DNA of 32,415 bases from Flavobacterium sp. (GTDB lineage Bacteria; Bacteroidota; Bacteroidia; Flavobacteriales; Flavobacteriaceae): assembly GCA_014378065.1 (NCBI GenBank), contig JACMOK010000098.1, forward strand, positions 1 to 32,415, given 5' to 3'. The notes beneath the pieces were generated by a model, which was not told the origin of the DNA, searched no databases, and saw only the letters and a program-made list of their open reading frames with translations. The number at the start of each line of letters is the position of its first letter. Within the stretch, counting starts at the first letter, position 1. This document shows positions 1 through 7,395 of the stretch, piece by piece. A program made the translations under genes and the position numbers.

Positions 1-55
1 ATCGGTTGACAGCTAACATAGCGCTAACGGTTAGTATTTTATTTTAAAAAGTGTG

Positions 56-63
56 CAAATATA
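56..63 (-). promoter_or_regulatory. Possible leftward Bacteroidota -7 element
   Basis: Read on the minus strand this is TATATTTG, an exact match to the Bacteroidota -7 consensus TAnnTTTG. It would drive a gene to the left of the window. I see no clear TTG at the -33 position, and the downstream gene is outside the window, so this is tentative. Apart from this, positions 1-190 are very AT-rich and hold no gene I can support. Confidence 0.3.
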
Positions 64-196
64 AGGTTTATATTTTTTGATAAGTATTTAATATTTTTTT
101 ATGGAGCGCAAACAGGAGCTTTAAAAAAATATTACGTTGCATTTAAGTGAACAAAAAAAGACTAACTAATTTTTTTTTATTATTGAAAAAAGTTTG

Positions 197-567
197 TTGC
201 TATTGTTACTGTTTCGAGCAATGTTTCTTTTTACTCAAAAAGAAATCAGCGGCAAGATTAATATCAAAGACGTCACGACTCAAATTGGCAAAATAGAAAT
301 TAACGAATTGCTGCAACATGCAGCACCTTCTTTTTATTATGCTGATGAACAAGATGAGTCTGACGCCAAAACTGTTACCAATTTGACCCAAGTACTTTAA
401 GATAACAAAAAACTTAAAACTAACTACTGGTAACAACAATCTATTAAATGTATATCCAGACAAACAGCATGATTAAGGCAACACCGAAGTCGGAGAATAT
501 TGGGCTTCAATTCAAATGGGCTTTAGTGGTGCTTACTATTAGGCTCGCTTCGGATTTAATTTCTAAA
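197..567 (+). pseudogene. Collapsed TonB-dependent receptor remnant
   Basis: Three pieces of an outer-membrane TonB-dependent receptor survive in order. A hydrophobic leader is followed by QKEISGKI, like the start of a carboxypeptidase-regulatory-like domain. Next comes a plug piece containing DVTTQIGKIEINELLQ and HAAPSF, then a C-terminal barrel end. The barrel end changes frame near 395-402, then reads GNNNLLNVYPDKQHD, a TAA stop, GNTEVGEYWASIQMGFSG, AYY, a TAG stop, and ARFGFNF before the terminal stop at 565-567. NNLLNVYPD and QMGFSG...ARFGF are typical of the last strands of these receptors, which normally have 800-1000 residues. The middle of the plug and nearly all of the barrel are deleted. 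An open frame at 194-400 is only part of this remnant and should not be called a gene. Confidence 0.8.
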
Positions 568-650
568 CATAACTTACATTCAATATTGTTTTTAGTTTAC
601 AAAATGGGAATTGTGTAAAAGTTTTCTAAAATTCCAACATTCATTAGCGC

Positions 651-658
651 TAACTTTG
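651..658 (+). promoter_or_regulatory. -7 promoter element for the 687 gene
   Basis: TAACTTTG matches the Bacteroidota -7 consensus TAnnTTTG and ends 28 bases before the ATG at 687. No convincing TTG lies at the usual 17-23 base spacing, although TTTTC at 622-626 is near that position. Confidence 0.5.
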
Positions 659-686
659 TGAAGTATTAATTTTAAAACAAACAATT

Positions 687-1223
687 ATGAAAACGATATT
701 TCTAGGAATGGCTGCTTTTTTATTTACAGTGGCAAGTCAGGCGCAAAATCAAAATGTTACAGGAGTTACCAAAACTACGGTAACTACCGTAAAGGATTCT
801 GACGGTCAGAAAACTCAGGTTAAAAAACAAGATGTTCAGGAAATACAGAATATTGAATTAAAAGATGCGAATTCCAACACGCTAAACAAAGAAGTAAAAA
901 CGACGCCAGTCCAAGTTACTTCTGTGACGCAAATCACCAATCCGGATGGGACTACCAGAACAGTAGATATGGACCGGTCTTCGTATTACGAATCCAACGG
1001 TCAAAAGTATAAAGTTTCCTTAGATGCCGCCGGATATACGATCAGATCAGATCAAAATACCAAACCAGCGCTGTTAAGAAAAACATCGACAAATAGTTAC
1101 ATTTACAGAACCCGAAATAAAACAGCAATCGGATATTTCGATACCAACGGTAATTTGGTGATTGAAACCTACGATGACAAATCTGATAAAGTGATGGTTG
1201 AAACCTATAAAGTTGTCAAATAA
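687..1223 (+). CDS. Small secreted protein of unknown function
   Basis: The 178-residue product begins with a typical Sec signal peptide (residues 1-19, ending in SQAQ), so it should be exported to the periplasm or beyond. The mature part is rich in Thr, Lys, Gln and Val. It contains a low-complexity stretch of TTV and KTT-like repeats (about residues 25-85), then a more ordered C-terminal part with Tyr/Asp-rich strands such as YFDTNGNLVIETYDD. There is no lipobox cysteine and no T9SS sorting domain. I do not recognise a named family; similar short secreted proteins are common in Flavobacterium. It is a single-gene unit, with a -7 element at 651-658 and a strong hairpin terminator at 1248-1278. 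Confidence 0.75.
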   Translation: MKTIFLGMAAFLFTVASQAQNQNVTGVTKTTVTTVKDSDGQKTQVKKQDVQEIQNIELKDANSNTLNKEVKTTPVQVTSVTQITNPDGTTRTVDMDRSSYYESNGQKYKVSLDAAGYTIRSDQNTKPALLRKTSTNSYIYRTRNKTAIGYFDTNGNLVIETYDDKSDKVMVETYKVVK

Positions 1224-1247
1224 TCTTGGTTATTTTTCAAAATTGAA

Positions 1248-1278
1248 AATCCTGAATTGACGTTCAGGATTTTTTTTT
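1248..1278 (+). terminator. Rho-independent terminator after the 687 gene
   Basis: AATCCTGAA (1248-1256) pairs perfectly with TTCAGGATT (1263-1271) around a six-base loop, and the descending arm runs into an eight-T tract ending at 1278. It lies between convergent genes and may also serve the minus-strand ferredoxin, although the T tract on that side is weaker. Confidence 0.85.
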
Positions 1279-1294
1279 GTGATCTATAAAGTAA

Positions 1295-1645
1295 TTATTC
1301 GCTATGTAAAAAAGATTGGCGGTTCAATAACGTTTCTTCGCTTTCTACATGATTTTCATCAGGAACGCAACAATCTACCGGGCAAACCGCAGCACATTGT
1401 GGTTCATCGTGAAAACCTTTACACTCCGTGCATTTTCCGGGAACAATATAATAGATATCATCGGAAACTGGCGTTTGTGCTTCTTCGGAATCAACGCTGG
1501 TACCGTCAGGTAAAATTACTTTTCCCCGTAGTTTTGTTCCGTCCTTATAACGCCAGTCGTCGGCGCCTTCATATATTGCGGTATTCGGACATTCGGGTTC
1601 ACACGCGCCACAATTAATGCATTCGTCTGTTATGATAATGGCCAT
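1295..1645 (-). CDS. 2[4Fe-4S] ferredoxin
   Basis: This 116-residue protein is a bacterial dicluster ferredoxin, a soluble cytoplasmic one-electron carrier. The first cluster motif is Cys9, Cys12, Cys15 and Cys19 ([12 protein letters not shown]). The second is Cys72, Cys75, Cys84 and Cys88 ([18 protein letters not shown]), with the eight-residue spacing between its second and third cysteines typical of the long-loop Allochromatium type. A 50-residue insert between the two motifs and an acidic tail fit that type. It is transcribed divergently from the acyl-CoA reductase gene, an arrangement I recall from other Flavobacteriaceae. That suggests shared regulation, but the partner reductase or dehydrogenase is not shown by the sequence. 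Confidence 0.93.
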   Translation of the reverse strand: MAIIITDECINCGACEPECPNTAIYEGADDWRYKDGTKLRGKVILPDGTSVDSEEAQTPVSDDIYYIVPGKCTECKGFHDEPQCAAVCPVDCCVPDENHVESEETLLNRQSFLHSE

Positions 1646-1737
1646 TTTTTACGATTTTGGGTATTGAATTCGACTTTGCATTTGCAAGGATTTAAATTCC
1701 CGTGCCAGTTTGCCTTCTCCAATAACTTATTATAGCT

Positions 1738-1745
1738 TATTTTTG
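1738..1745 (+). promoter_or_regulatory. -7 promoter element for the acyl-CoA reductase gene
   Basis: TATTTTTG matches TAnnTTTG and lies 42 bases before the ATG at 1788. A TTTG at 1709-1712 could act as the -33 element, although the 25-base spacing is slightly long. Confidence 0.45.
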
Positions 1746-1787
1746 TTGCAAAATTACAATCAAAACTCGTTATAAACAAGCAAACCG

Positions 1788-2846
1788 ATGTCACAAAACG
1801 ATAAAAAAAAATCTTTTATTGAATTAGGAAAATTTTTAGGACAGTTTTCTCAAAATGAAACGACAAAAAATCCAGCCGTTTTGAACAATGATTTATTTTT
1901 TGATGCGTTCGATGATCTGATAAAACTTTCGCAGTCACACAATGGTTGGTACACGCCTGAACAAGTATATTTTGCAATAGCATCCTGGAGCGCTGCCTTA
2001 ACCGAAGAAAATTTCAAGACGTGGTTGTCAAGCTATCATTTTGAAAATGTAAAGCCAAAAACTGTGGGACTAATTCTGGCGGGAAATATCCCTTTGGTTG
2101 GATTTCATGATTTTCTCTCTGTAATAATGGCTGGTCACAAAGTCATGGTAAAGACGTCTTCAAACGATCAGCATCTGCTTCCATTTTTGGCCAAATACCT
2201 GATAGTCGTCTTGCCCGAATTGGAAGCTCACATTGAATTTGTTGAAGGCAAATTAGAAAGTTTTGATGCCGTCATCGCCACAGGAAGCAACAATACTTCT
2301 CGTTATTTTGACTATTATTTTAAGGACAAACCCAGTATCATTCGAAAATCGAGAAATTCGGTCGCCATTTTAAACGGCCAAGAATCTAAAACACAAATGG
2401 TCGCTTTGGGAGAAGATGTTTTCCGCTATTTTGGACTGGGTTGCAGAAATGTATCTAAAATATTTGTTCCTAAAGACTATAATTTTGATCTGTTTTTTAA
2501 TGGAATGTTTGCGTATCAGGACGTCATTTTGTATGAAAAATATGCTAACAATTACGATTACAATAAGGCCGTTTTTCTAATGAGCAATTTTAAACTGCTC
2601 GACAATGAGTTCTTAATCATCAAAGAAGATCCGAGCTATGCTTCGCCGATTTCGAGTATTTTTTATGAATTTTATGACAGTATTGCTGCATTAAAAATAA
2701 AATTGGAAAACGATAAAGATCAAATTCAATGTGTGGTTTCAAATCATTTAATTGACAAAAGTATTCCGTTTGGCACAACGCAGCAGCCCGCACTTTGGGA
2801 TTATGCAGATGAGGTGGATACACTTAAGTTTTTAATTTCCATATAA
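1788..2846 (+). CDS. Acyl-CoA reductase, LuxC family
   Basis: The 352-residue protein belongs to the LuxC/acyl-CoA reductase family, aldehyde-dehydrogenase-fold enzymes that reduce an activated fatty acyl group to an aldehyde with NADPH. Visible family features are the nucleotide-binding stretch GLILAGNIPLVGFHDF (94-109), the KTSSND stretch (122-127), ATGSNNT (164-170), and the putative catalytic Cys219 in FGLGCRNVSKIF. The C-terminal part has the helical ending normal for the family. No luxD or luxE partner (thioesterase, acyl-protein synthetase) is nearby, and no luciferase genes are present, so this is not a bioluminescence locus. Bacteroidota commonly carry such a LuxC-like gene next to serC and a ferredoxin. 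The actual acyl substrate is unknown. Confidence 0.88.
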   Translation: MSQNDKKKSFIELGKFLGQFSQNETTKNPAVLNNDLFFDAFDDLIKLSQSHNGWYTPEQVYFAIASWSAALTEENFKTWLSSYHFENVKPKTVGLILAGNIPLVGFHDFLSVIMAGHKVMVKTSSNDQHLLPFLAKYLIVVLPELEAHIEFVEGKLESFDAVIATGSNNTSRYFDYYFKDKPSIIRKSRNSVAILNGQESKTQMVALGEDVFRYFGLGCRNVSKIFVPKDYNFDLFFNGMFAYQDVILYEKYANNYDYNKAVFLMSNFKLLDNEFLIIKEDPSYASPISSIFYEFYDSIAALKIKLENDKDQIQCVVSNHLIDKSIPFGTTQQPALWDYADEVDTLKFLISI

Positions 2847-2864
2847 TTATTTTTCGCCAGTAGG

Positions 2865-3895
2865 TTGCCGAAAGTTATCAGTTCTTGCAAAAGATAACCG
2901 ATTTCGATGGTGGTATTACTGATTATTTTGGATCATTCGTATAAATAAGCTATAACCAGCTTTTCATTAGCGCAGCAAATTCCGTTACAACAGAAAATCT
3001 TATTGATGGCGCCGTTTACATAAACAATTATAACGGAATCGATTGGGTTTTTAGTTAAAAAATAATTATCAACGAAACCAGTAAAATAGATGTGGAAAAA
3101 AATCTTCTGGTAACTTCAGATTGCAATTAGAATGAACGATATGCGGGTATCAGTTTTTACAAAAAATATGGTAACAACCGGGAATTCTCTTCAACGCTTT
3201 CACTCGGAAATCTGGAAGTACATATTGTAGATTTTTCACTTTCTGACAACAACATTTACACTGTTGACCGCAAAATTAATAGTACAAGTTCCATCGCGGA
3301 ATATGATGAATCCATTAACGGGGAATGGGTTTTATATAATTACTTCCCAATTGACCATCACGGCGATCAGGTTTATATTAAAATTGAAGAAGCGAGAGAC
3401 AAAATGTTTTTGAGATCTACCTGGTATATTTTACCGTAGACACGCAAATTTCCGGTGCTTTATTATAAAAAAAACGGATGGTACATGGATGTAGTAAAAC
3501 CAATTTACAGGAACCGGACCGTATCAAGATGATTATTTCGGAAACGCATTTGAAAGTGAAGGCAATTCCCTAATCATTGGCGACCCCTTTGACCGACTGC
3601 CATTATTAAACAGAAGGGATTATTATTTAGATTTGAATACCTTGATGGCAACTGAATTTGAAAAAAATCTGCTTTGATTTTTCCTGACCCAACGCAAAAT
3701 AAAATCAATATCAAAAACAATTTAAAGACTATGGTTGAAAAAGTCAGTATTATTTCTATTGCCGAAAACTTACTTTTCGAGGCAACAGGAAACACGAGTA
3801 AAGTTTGATTGGAAAAACTTGCGGACGGCAGCTATTTTGCCAAATTATCGTTTGATGATGCAACGGAACAAACCTTCAAAACCATCAAAAATTAG
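2865..3895 (+). pseudogene. Degraded FG-GAP-like T9SS cargo protein
   Basis: Translation in several frames gives pieces of a large secreted protein. Near 2880-3060 there is ITDFDGGITDYFGSFV, an in-frame stop, then ISYNQLFISAANSV and IDGAVYINNYNGIDWVFS followed by another stop. This is the FG-GAP/integrin-type propeller pattern. A longer intact stretch covers about 3064-3440 with one internal stop. At 3683-3895 the frame reads FPDPTQNKINIKNNLK, then EKVSII and TSKV, a TGA, and LEKLADGSYFAKLSF to the final stop. That is a clear T9SS type A C-terminal sorting domain (PNPTxxxxxI... DLxxLxxGxYxxxI). Multiple stops and frameshifts show that it is dead. The 5' end is missing directly after the acyl-CoA reductase stop. 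Open frames here at 3574-3795 (minus) and 3735-3950 (plus) are not genes. Confidence 0.82.
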
Positions 3896-4024
3896 CATTT
3901 TTCAGTTGTCAACTACAACGTTTTTGTTAATAACATCATCGATTAAGTGATAATTATAATCGTTTAATCCGTCACTATTTCCGAGATTTGCAACTTAAAT
4001 TTTTTGGAAATGTTTACAAACGTA

Positions 4025-5110
4025 ATGAAAAAACACAATTACAGCGCAGGGCCATGCATTCTGCCGCAAGAGATTTTTGAAAAATCAGCAGCTGCCATTC
4101 TAGATTTTAACAATTCGGGTTTGTCACTACTGGAAATATCGCACAGAAGCAAAGATTTCGTCGCCGTAATGGACGAAGCCCGTGCTTTGGTCTTGGATCT
4201 ATTAAATTTAACTGGTAAAGGTTACCAAGCGTTATTTCTTCACGGTGGTGCGAGTTTGGAATTTTTAATGGTTCCGAACAATCTGATGAAAGCAAATGGC
4301 AAAGCTGCGTATCTCGATACCGGAACATGGGCCAGCAGTGCCATCAAAGAGGCTAAAGCTTTTGGAGAAACCGTCGTGGTGGCTTCGTCAAAATCGGAGA
4401 ATTACAAGCATATTCCTAAAGATTACACCGTTCCAGCCGATGCAGACTATTTTCATTGTACGAGCAACAACACCATTTTTGGAACCCAAATGAAAATTTT
4501 TCCAACCGTAAACATTCCGATGGTTTGCGATATGAGTTCGGATATCTTTTCTAGAGTTTTGGATTTTTCAAAGTTCGATTTGATTTATGCGGGAGCGCAA
4601 AAAAACATGGGTCCCGCCGGAACAACCTTGGTTGTCGTCAGGGAAGCGATTCTTGGACAATCAGGCCGAAACATTCCAAGTATGCTTGATTACCAAAAGC
4701 ACATCACTGCGGAAAGTATGTACAACACCCCAGCGGTGTTCCCGATTTATGCGTCATTATTGACTTTGCAATGGCTCAAGAATTTAGGAGGTATCGCTGC
4801 AATTGAAAAAATTAATAGTGCCAAAGCCCAATTGCTTTACAACGAAATCGATCGAAATCCGTATTTTGAAGGTGTGGCAGCAACCGAAGATCGAAGCGAT
4901 ATGAATGCTACTTTTTTACTCAAAGACGAGATACATGCACCCATTTTTGATGCTTTGTGGAAAGAAGCCAGAATTTCAGGGTTGGCCGGCCACCGTTCTG
5001 TTGGAGGCTACCGCGCCTCGATGTATAACGCCTTGCCTTTGGAAAGTGTAGAAGTACTCGTATCGGTCATGCAGGACTTTGAAAAGAAAATAGCTGGAAT
5101 GAATTTATAG
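4025..5110 (+). CDS. serC: Phosphoserine aminotransferase
   Basis: SerC converts 3-phosphohydroxypyruvate and glutamate to 3-phosphoserine and 2-oxoglutarate, the second step of serine synthesis; the family also acts in vitamin B6 synthesis. The 361-residue product starts MKKHNYSAGPCILP, the family N-terminus, so the ATG at 4025 is preferred over an in-frame ATG at 4004. Visible features are the phosphate-binding HGGAS (73-77), TGTW (99-102), and the PLP lysine Lys193 in YAGAQKNMGPAG. The C-terminal GHRSVGGYRASMYNA is the substrate-binding signature. Length is normal. It lies 114 bases upstream of serA, the preceding enzyme of the pathway, with a palindromic element between them. Confidence 0.97.
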   Translation: MKKHNYSAGPCILPQEIFEKSAAAILDFNNSGLSLLEISHRSKDFVAVMDEARALVLDLLNLTGKGYQALFLHGGASLEFLMVPNNLMKANGKAAYLDTGTWASSAIKEAKAFGETVVVASSKSENYKHIPKDYTVPADADYFHCTSNNTIFGTQMKIFPTVNIPMVCDMSSDIFSRVLDFSKFDLIYAGAQKNMGPAGTTLVVVREAILGQSGRNIPSMLDYQKHITAESMYNTPAVFPIYASLLTLQWLKNLGGIAAIEKINSAKAQLLYNEIDRNPYFEGVAATEDRSDMNATFLLKDEIHAPIFDALWKEARISGLAGHRSVGGYRASMYNALPLESVEVLVSVMQDFEKKIAGMNL

Positions 5111-5195
5111 CCCCGATTGTAGCGAAAATCCTTTTTTGTTTTTTCTTTAGAAACAAAAAAGATTGCAACGGAAAGCGGGAAAAAGCTCCTGATTT
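5109..5195. repeat. Palindromic intergenic element between serC and serA
   Basis: The core is a perfect 11-base inverted repeat: CTTTTTTGTTT (5131-5141) and AAACAAAAAAG (5151-5161) around a nine-base loop. It is flanked by imperfect direct copies GATTGTAGCGAAAA (5115-5128) and GATTGCAACGGAAA (5161-5174). Outside these, AGCCCCG on the left and CGGGAAAAAGCT on the right can also pair in part. I recall elements of this form (AGCCC...GATT..AGCG... A/T hairpin ...AGCGGAAAGC.GG) dispersed between genes in Flavobacterium genomes. Only one copy is evident in this window, so the repeat status rests on memory. It could act as an mRNA-stabilising or weak terminating hairpin between the two ser genes. 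Confidence 0.55.
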
Positions 5196-5224
5196 AAACA
5201 AATTATAAAAATAAAAAAATAAAA

Positions 5225-6187
5225 ATGAAAGTATTAGCCAACGACGGCATTTCGACAAGCGGTATTGCAGCCTTAGAAGCCGGCGGATTTGAAGTCATTA
5301 CAACCAAAGTAGCTCAAGAGCAAGTGGCTCATTTTATCAATGAAAATCATGTTAGTGTTGTATTGGTAAGAAGTGCGACGAAAATACGCAAGGACATTAT
5401 TGATGCTTGTCCGGGTTTAAAGATTATTGGTCGCGGTGGTGTGGGCATGGACAACATTGATGTAGAGTACGCGCGCTCGAAAGCGGTGCATGTGATTAAC
5501 ACACCTGCTTCTTCTTCAGAAAGTGTCGCAGAATTGGTATTTGCTCACCTCTTTAACGGTGTCCGTTTTTTGCATGATGCGAACCGTAATATGCCTTTAG
5601 AAGGCGATTCGAATTTTGAGGGTTTGAAAAAAGCGTATGCCAATGGCATCGAACTTAGAGGAAAAACACTGGGCATAATCGGCTTCGGACGCATCGGTCA
5701 GGCTACGGCAAAAATAGCTTTGGGATTGGGTATGCGAGTGATTGCAGCAGACAAATATGTAGACAATGCTGAGATAAAAGTCGACTTTTACAATGGTCAG
5801 TTCATCAATGTAGAAATCGTTACCGAGCCTTCCGAAGATTTGTACCGCCACTCTGATTTCATTTCAGTACATGTTCCGGCACAAAATGGTTATGTGATTG
5901 GTGCGAAAGAAATTGCCCTGATGAAGCAACATGTCGGAATTATCAACTGTTCTAGAGGTGGTGTGATTGATGAAGTAGCCTTGCTTGAAGGACTTGACAG
6001 CGGAAAGATATTATTTGCCGGGTTGGATGTTTATGAAAATGAACCCTCGCCAGAAATAAAAATCCTGATGCATCCTAAAATTTCACTGACACCCCACATT
6101 GGTGCAGCAACTTTAGAGGCACAAGATCGTATTGGCACAGAATTGGCCGAACAGATTATCAGTTTATTGAAAACGGAAAAAGCCTAA
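5225..6187 (+). CDS. serA: D-3-phosphoglycerate dehydrogenase, short form
   Basis: This NAD-dependent enzyme oxidises 3-phosphoglycerate to 3-phosphohydroxypyruvate, the committed step of serine synthesis, and so feeds SerC encoded just upstream. The 320-residue protein is a D-2-hydroxyacid dehydrogenase. The visible features are GRGGVGMDNID (69-79), the Rossmann motif GFGRIG (153-158) followed by Asp176 for NAD specificity, and the catalytic triad Arg244 (NCSRGGVIDE), Glu271 (LDVYENEP) and His291 (TPHIGAAT). It ends at about residue 320 and so lacks the C-terminal ACT domain that gives serine feedback inhibition in longer SerA proteins. It is followed by a strong terminator at 6216-6243, so serC-serA is probably one unit. 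Confidence 0.95.
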   Translation: MKVLANDGISTSGIAALEAGGFEVITTKVAQEQVAHFINENHVSVVLVRSATKIRKDIIDACPGLKIIGRGGVGMDNIDVEYARSKAVHVINTPASSSESVAELVFAHLFNGVRFLHDANRNMPLEGDSNFEGLKKAYANGIELRGKTLGIIGFGRIGQATAKIALGLGMRVIAADKYVDNAEIKVDFYNGQFINVEIVTEPSEDLYRHSDFISVHVPAQNGYVIGAKEIALMKQHVGIINCSRGGVIDEVALLEGLDSGKILFAGLDVYENEPSPEIKILMHPKISLTPHIGAATLEAQDRIGTELAEQIISLLKTEKA

Positions 6188-6215
6188 CTTTTTTTCAGTT
6201 TTTAAATTTTTGATG

Positions 6216-6243
6216 AAAGCCAAACGGTTGTTTGGCTTTTTTT
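6216..6243 (+). terminator. Rho-independent terminator after serA
   Basis: AAAGCCAAAC (6216-6225) pairs perfectly with GTTTGGCTTT (6230-6239) around the loop GGTT and is followed by further T residues to 6243. Confidence 0.88.
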
Positions 6244-6313
6244 GTGTGTTAAAAAAATTCAAATTGTAGCTTTTGAAATCGCCTTTACTATCTTTATAAT
6301 AAACAAATTGGAT

Positions 6314-6724
6314 ATGAAAAAGCTATTGTTTGTGGGAAGTCTCTTTATGATAATTGCTGCATGCACTGTCAAGAAGACGTCCTTACCCTTGCACAATGAC
6401 GCCGCAGCAATCCAAAACGATACCGTAAGAATTGCCAATGAAGAACTGCAATATGAAATTATTATTATCGAACCGGGTTTTGATTCTTGGCTAAGGAGTA
6501 CCGCCAAGCCAAGAAACTATTATTCGCTTTCATTTTTAGAAAATAAAAATTACTTTTTTGTGTCAACATGGAACAACCGAGCCCTGCAGCCGCAACGCTA
6601 TAATTCAAATCTGTATGAAATGCGCATCGACTACCTAGCTAACATTCATTACGGATACGAAGTAAACTATTTGCTTTACAATTATTTCGTTTATTTTCAA
6701 AGCCACTACAAACAGAAATTATGA
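6314..6724 (+). CDS. Small lipoprotein, DUF6146-like
   Basis: The preferred start at 6314 gives MKKLLFVGSLFMIIAACTVKK, a type II signal peptide with the lipobox cysteine at residue 17; the longer open frame from 6242 begins inside the serA terminator. The mature 120-residue domain is rich in aromatic residues (EIIIIEPGFDSWL, YYSLSFLENKNYFF, YGYEVNYLLYNYFVYFQ). It resembles, from memory, the flavobacterial family DUF6146, whose function is unknown. It would sit in the inner or outer membrane facing the periplasm. The next gene starts 45 bases downstream on the same strand and may be co-transcribed. Confidence 0.72.
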   Translation: MKKLLFVGSLFMIIAACTVKKTSLPLHNDAAAIQNDTVRIANEELQYEIIIIEPGFDSWLRSTAKPRNYYSLSFLENKNYFFVSTWNNRALQPQRYNSNLYEMRIDYLANIHYGYEVNYLLYNYFVYFQSHYKQKL

Positions 6725-6769
6725 CGAAATTGGAGGTAGAATCTTTATATTTGTTGGAATTTAACTGAT

Positions 6770-7093
6770 ATGCAGTCATTCAAACAACGATGGGGAATTG
6801 CTTCTAATTTCCAGCTGACCCTTATATTTATCGTTTTTGCGATAACAGGCTCTGCATCAGCGTGGTTGTCTAAACCCGTTTGCCAGTGGCTTGGAATTAC
6901 CGACGCTGATTGGGGATTTTGGTTTACACCTGTTCGTTTGCTTTTGATTTTTCCAATTTACCAACTCCTTTTGGTGGGCATCGGATTTTTGTTCGGTCAA
7001 TTTAATTTTTTTTGGAACTTTGAAAAAAAGATGCTTCGAAGTATGAGACTGGGTTTTTTACTTCCTAAAGAAGATCCAAAAAAAGACAGTTAA
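6770..7093 (+). CDS. Small membrane protein, DUF6787-like
   Basis: The 107-residue product has two hydrophobic segments (about residues 15-33 and 52-74) and a conserved-looking motif FGQFNFFWNFEKKML (75-89) near the C-terminus. The pattern resembles the Bacteroidota family DUF6787 from memory; no biochemical role is known. It follows the lipoprotein gene with a short gap and ends six bases before the convergent small membrane protein gene at 7100. Confidence 0.65.
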   Translation: MQSFKQRWGIASNFQLTLIFIVFAITGSASAWLSKPVCQWLGITDADWGFWFTPVRLLLIFPIYQLLLVGIGFLFGQFNFFWNFEKKMLRSMRLGFLLPKEDPKKDS

Positions 7094-7099
7094 AAAATA

Positions 7100-7387
7100 T
7101 CACTCGCTCTTTTTGATAAAATAAACGTAGATCCATGTCAGCGTAAATGACGGAATGACGTCGGTAAAAGGCATAATTTCTTCAAGAAAGGTGAAAATAC
7201 CCGCTACTCTTCCTATTCTGCCATTATACATTTTAGTCATTATAAAGCCCGCCAACGGCGCCCAGATGACATCAGAAAACTCGCCGACCAGCGGAATGGT
7301 AAAAGACAACATTCCGATACCATCAAAAAGCAACCCCAACAGCAAGTCGCGAGTTTTAGTATTGGAGATTCCGTTTTCGTTTGCCAT
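7100..7387 (-). CDS. Small integral membrane protein of unknown function
   Basis: With the ATG at 7387 the product has 95 residues (MANENGISNTKTRDLLLG...). Upstream in-frame sequence overlaps the end of msrA, and this start leaves eight bases after the msrA stop, a normal operon spacing. Two hydrophobic segments (about 14-46 and 69-90) are separated by the polar stretch TKMYNGRIGRV. The composition resembles small DUF4112-like membrane proteins, but I cannot assign a family. It is probably co-transcribed with msrA. Confidence 0.6.
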   Translation of the reverse strand: MANENGISNTKTRDLLLGLLFDGIGMLSFTIPLVGEFSDVIWAPLAGFIMTKMYNGRIGRVAGIFTFLEEIMPFTDVIPSFTLTWIYVYFIKKSE

Positions 7388-7395
7388 TGGGCGTA

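Noticed and set aside
194..400. 68-residue plus-strand open frame as a gene
   Set aside because: Its translation consists of joined pieces of a TonB-dependent receptor; it is part of the pseudogene at 197-567.
1279..1617. 112-residue plus-strand open frame opposite the ferredoxin
   Set aside because: It lies antisense to a ferredoxin with both cysteine motifs intact, and its own translation looks like no protein family.
3574..3950. Open frames of 73 (minus) and 71 (plus) residues after the acyl-CoA reductase gene
   Set aside because: Both are out of frame with the recognisable T9SS sorting domain at 3683-3895 and are by-products of the decayed gene.
5067..5258. 63-residue minus-strand open frame across the serC-serA gap
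   Set aside because: It covers the palindromic element and both gene ends; the phenylalanine/lysine-rich translation comes from the A/T runs.
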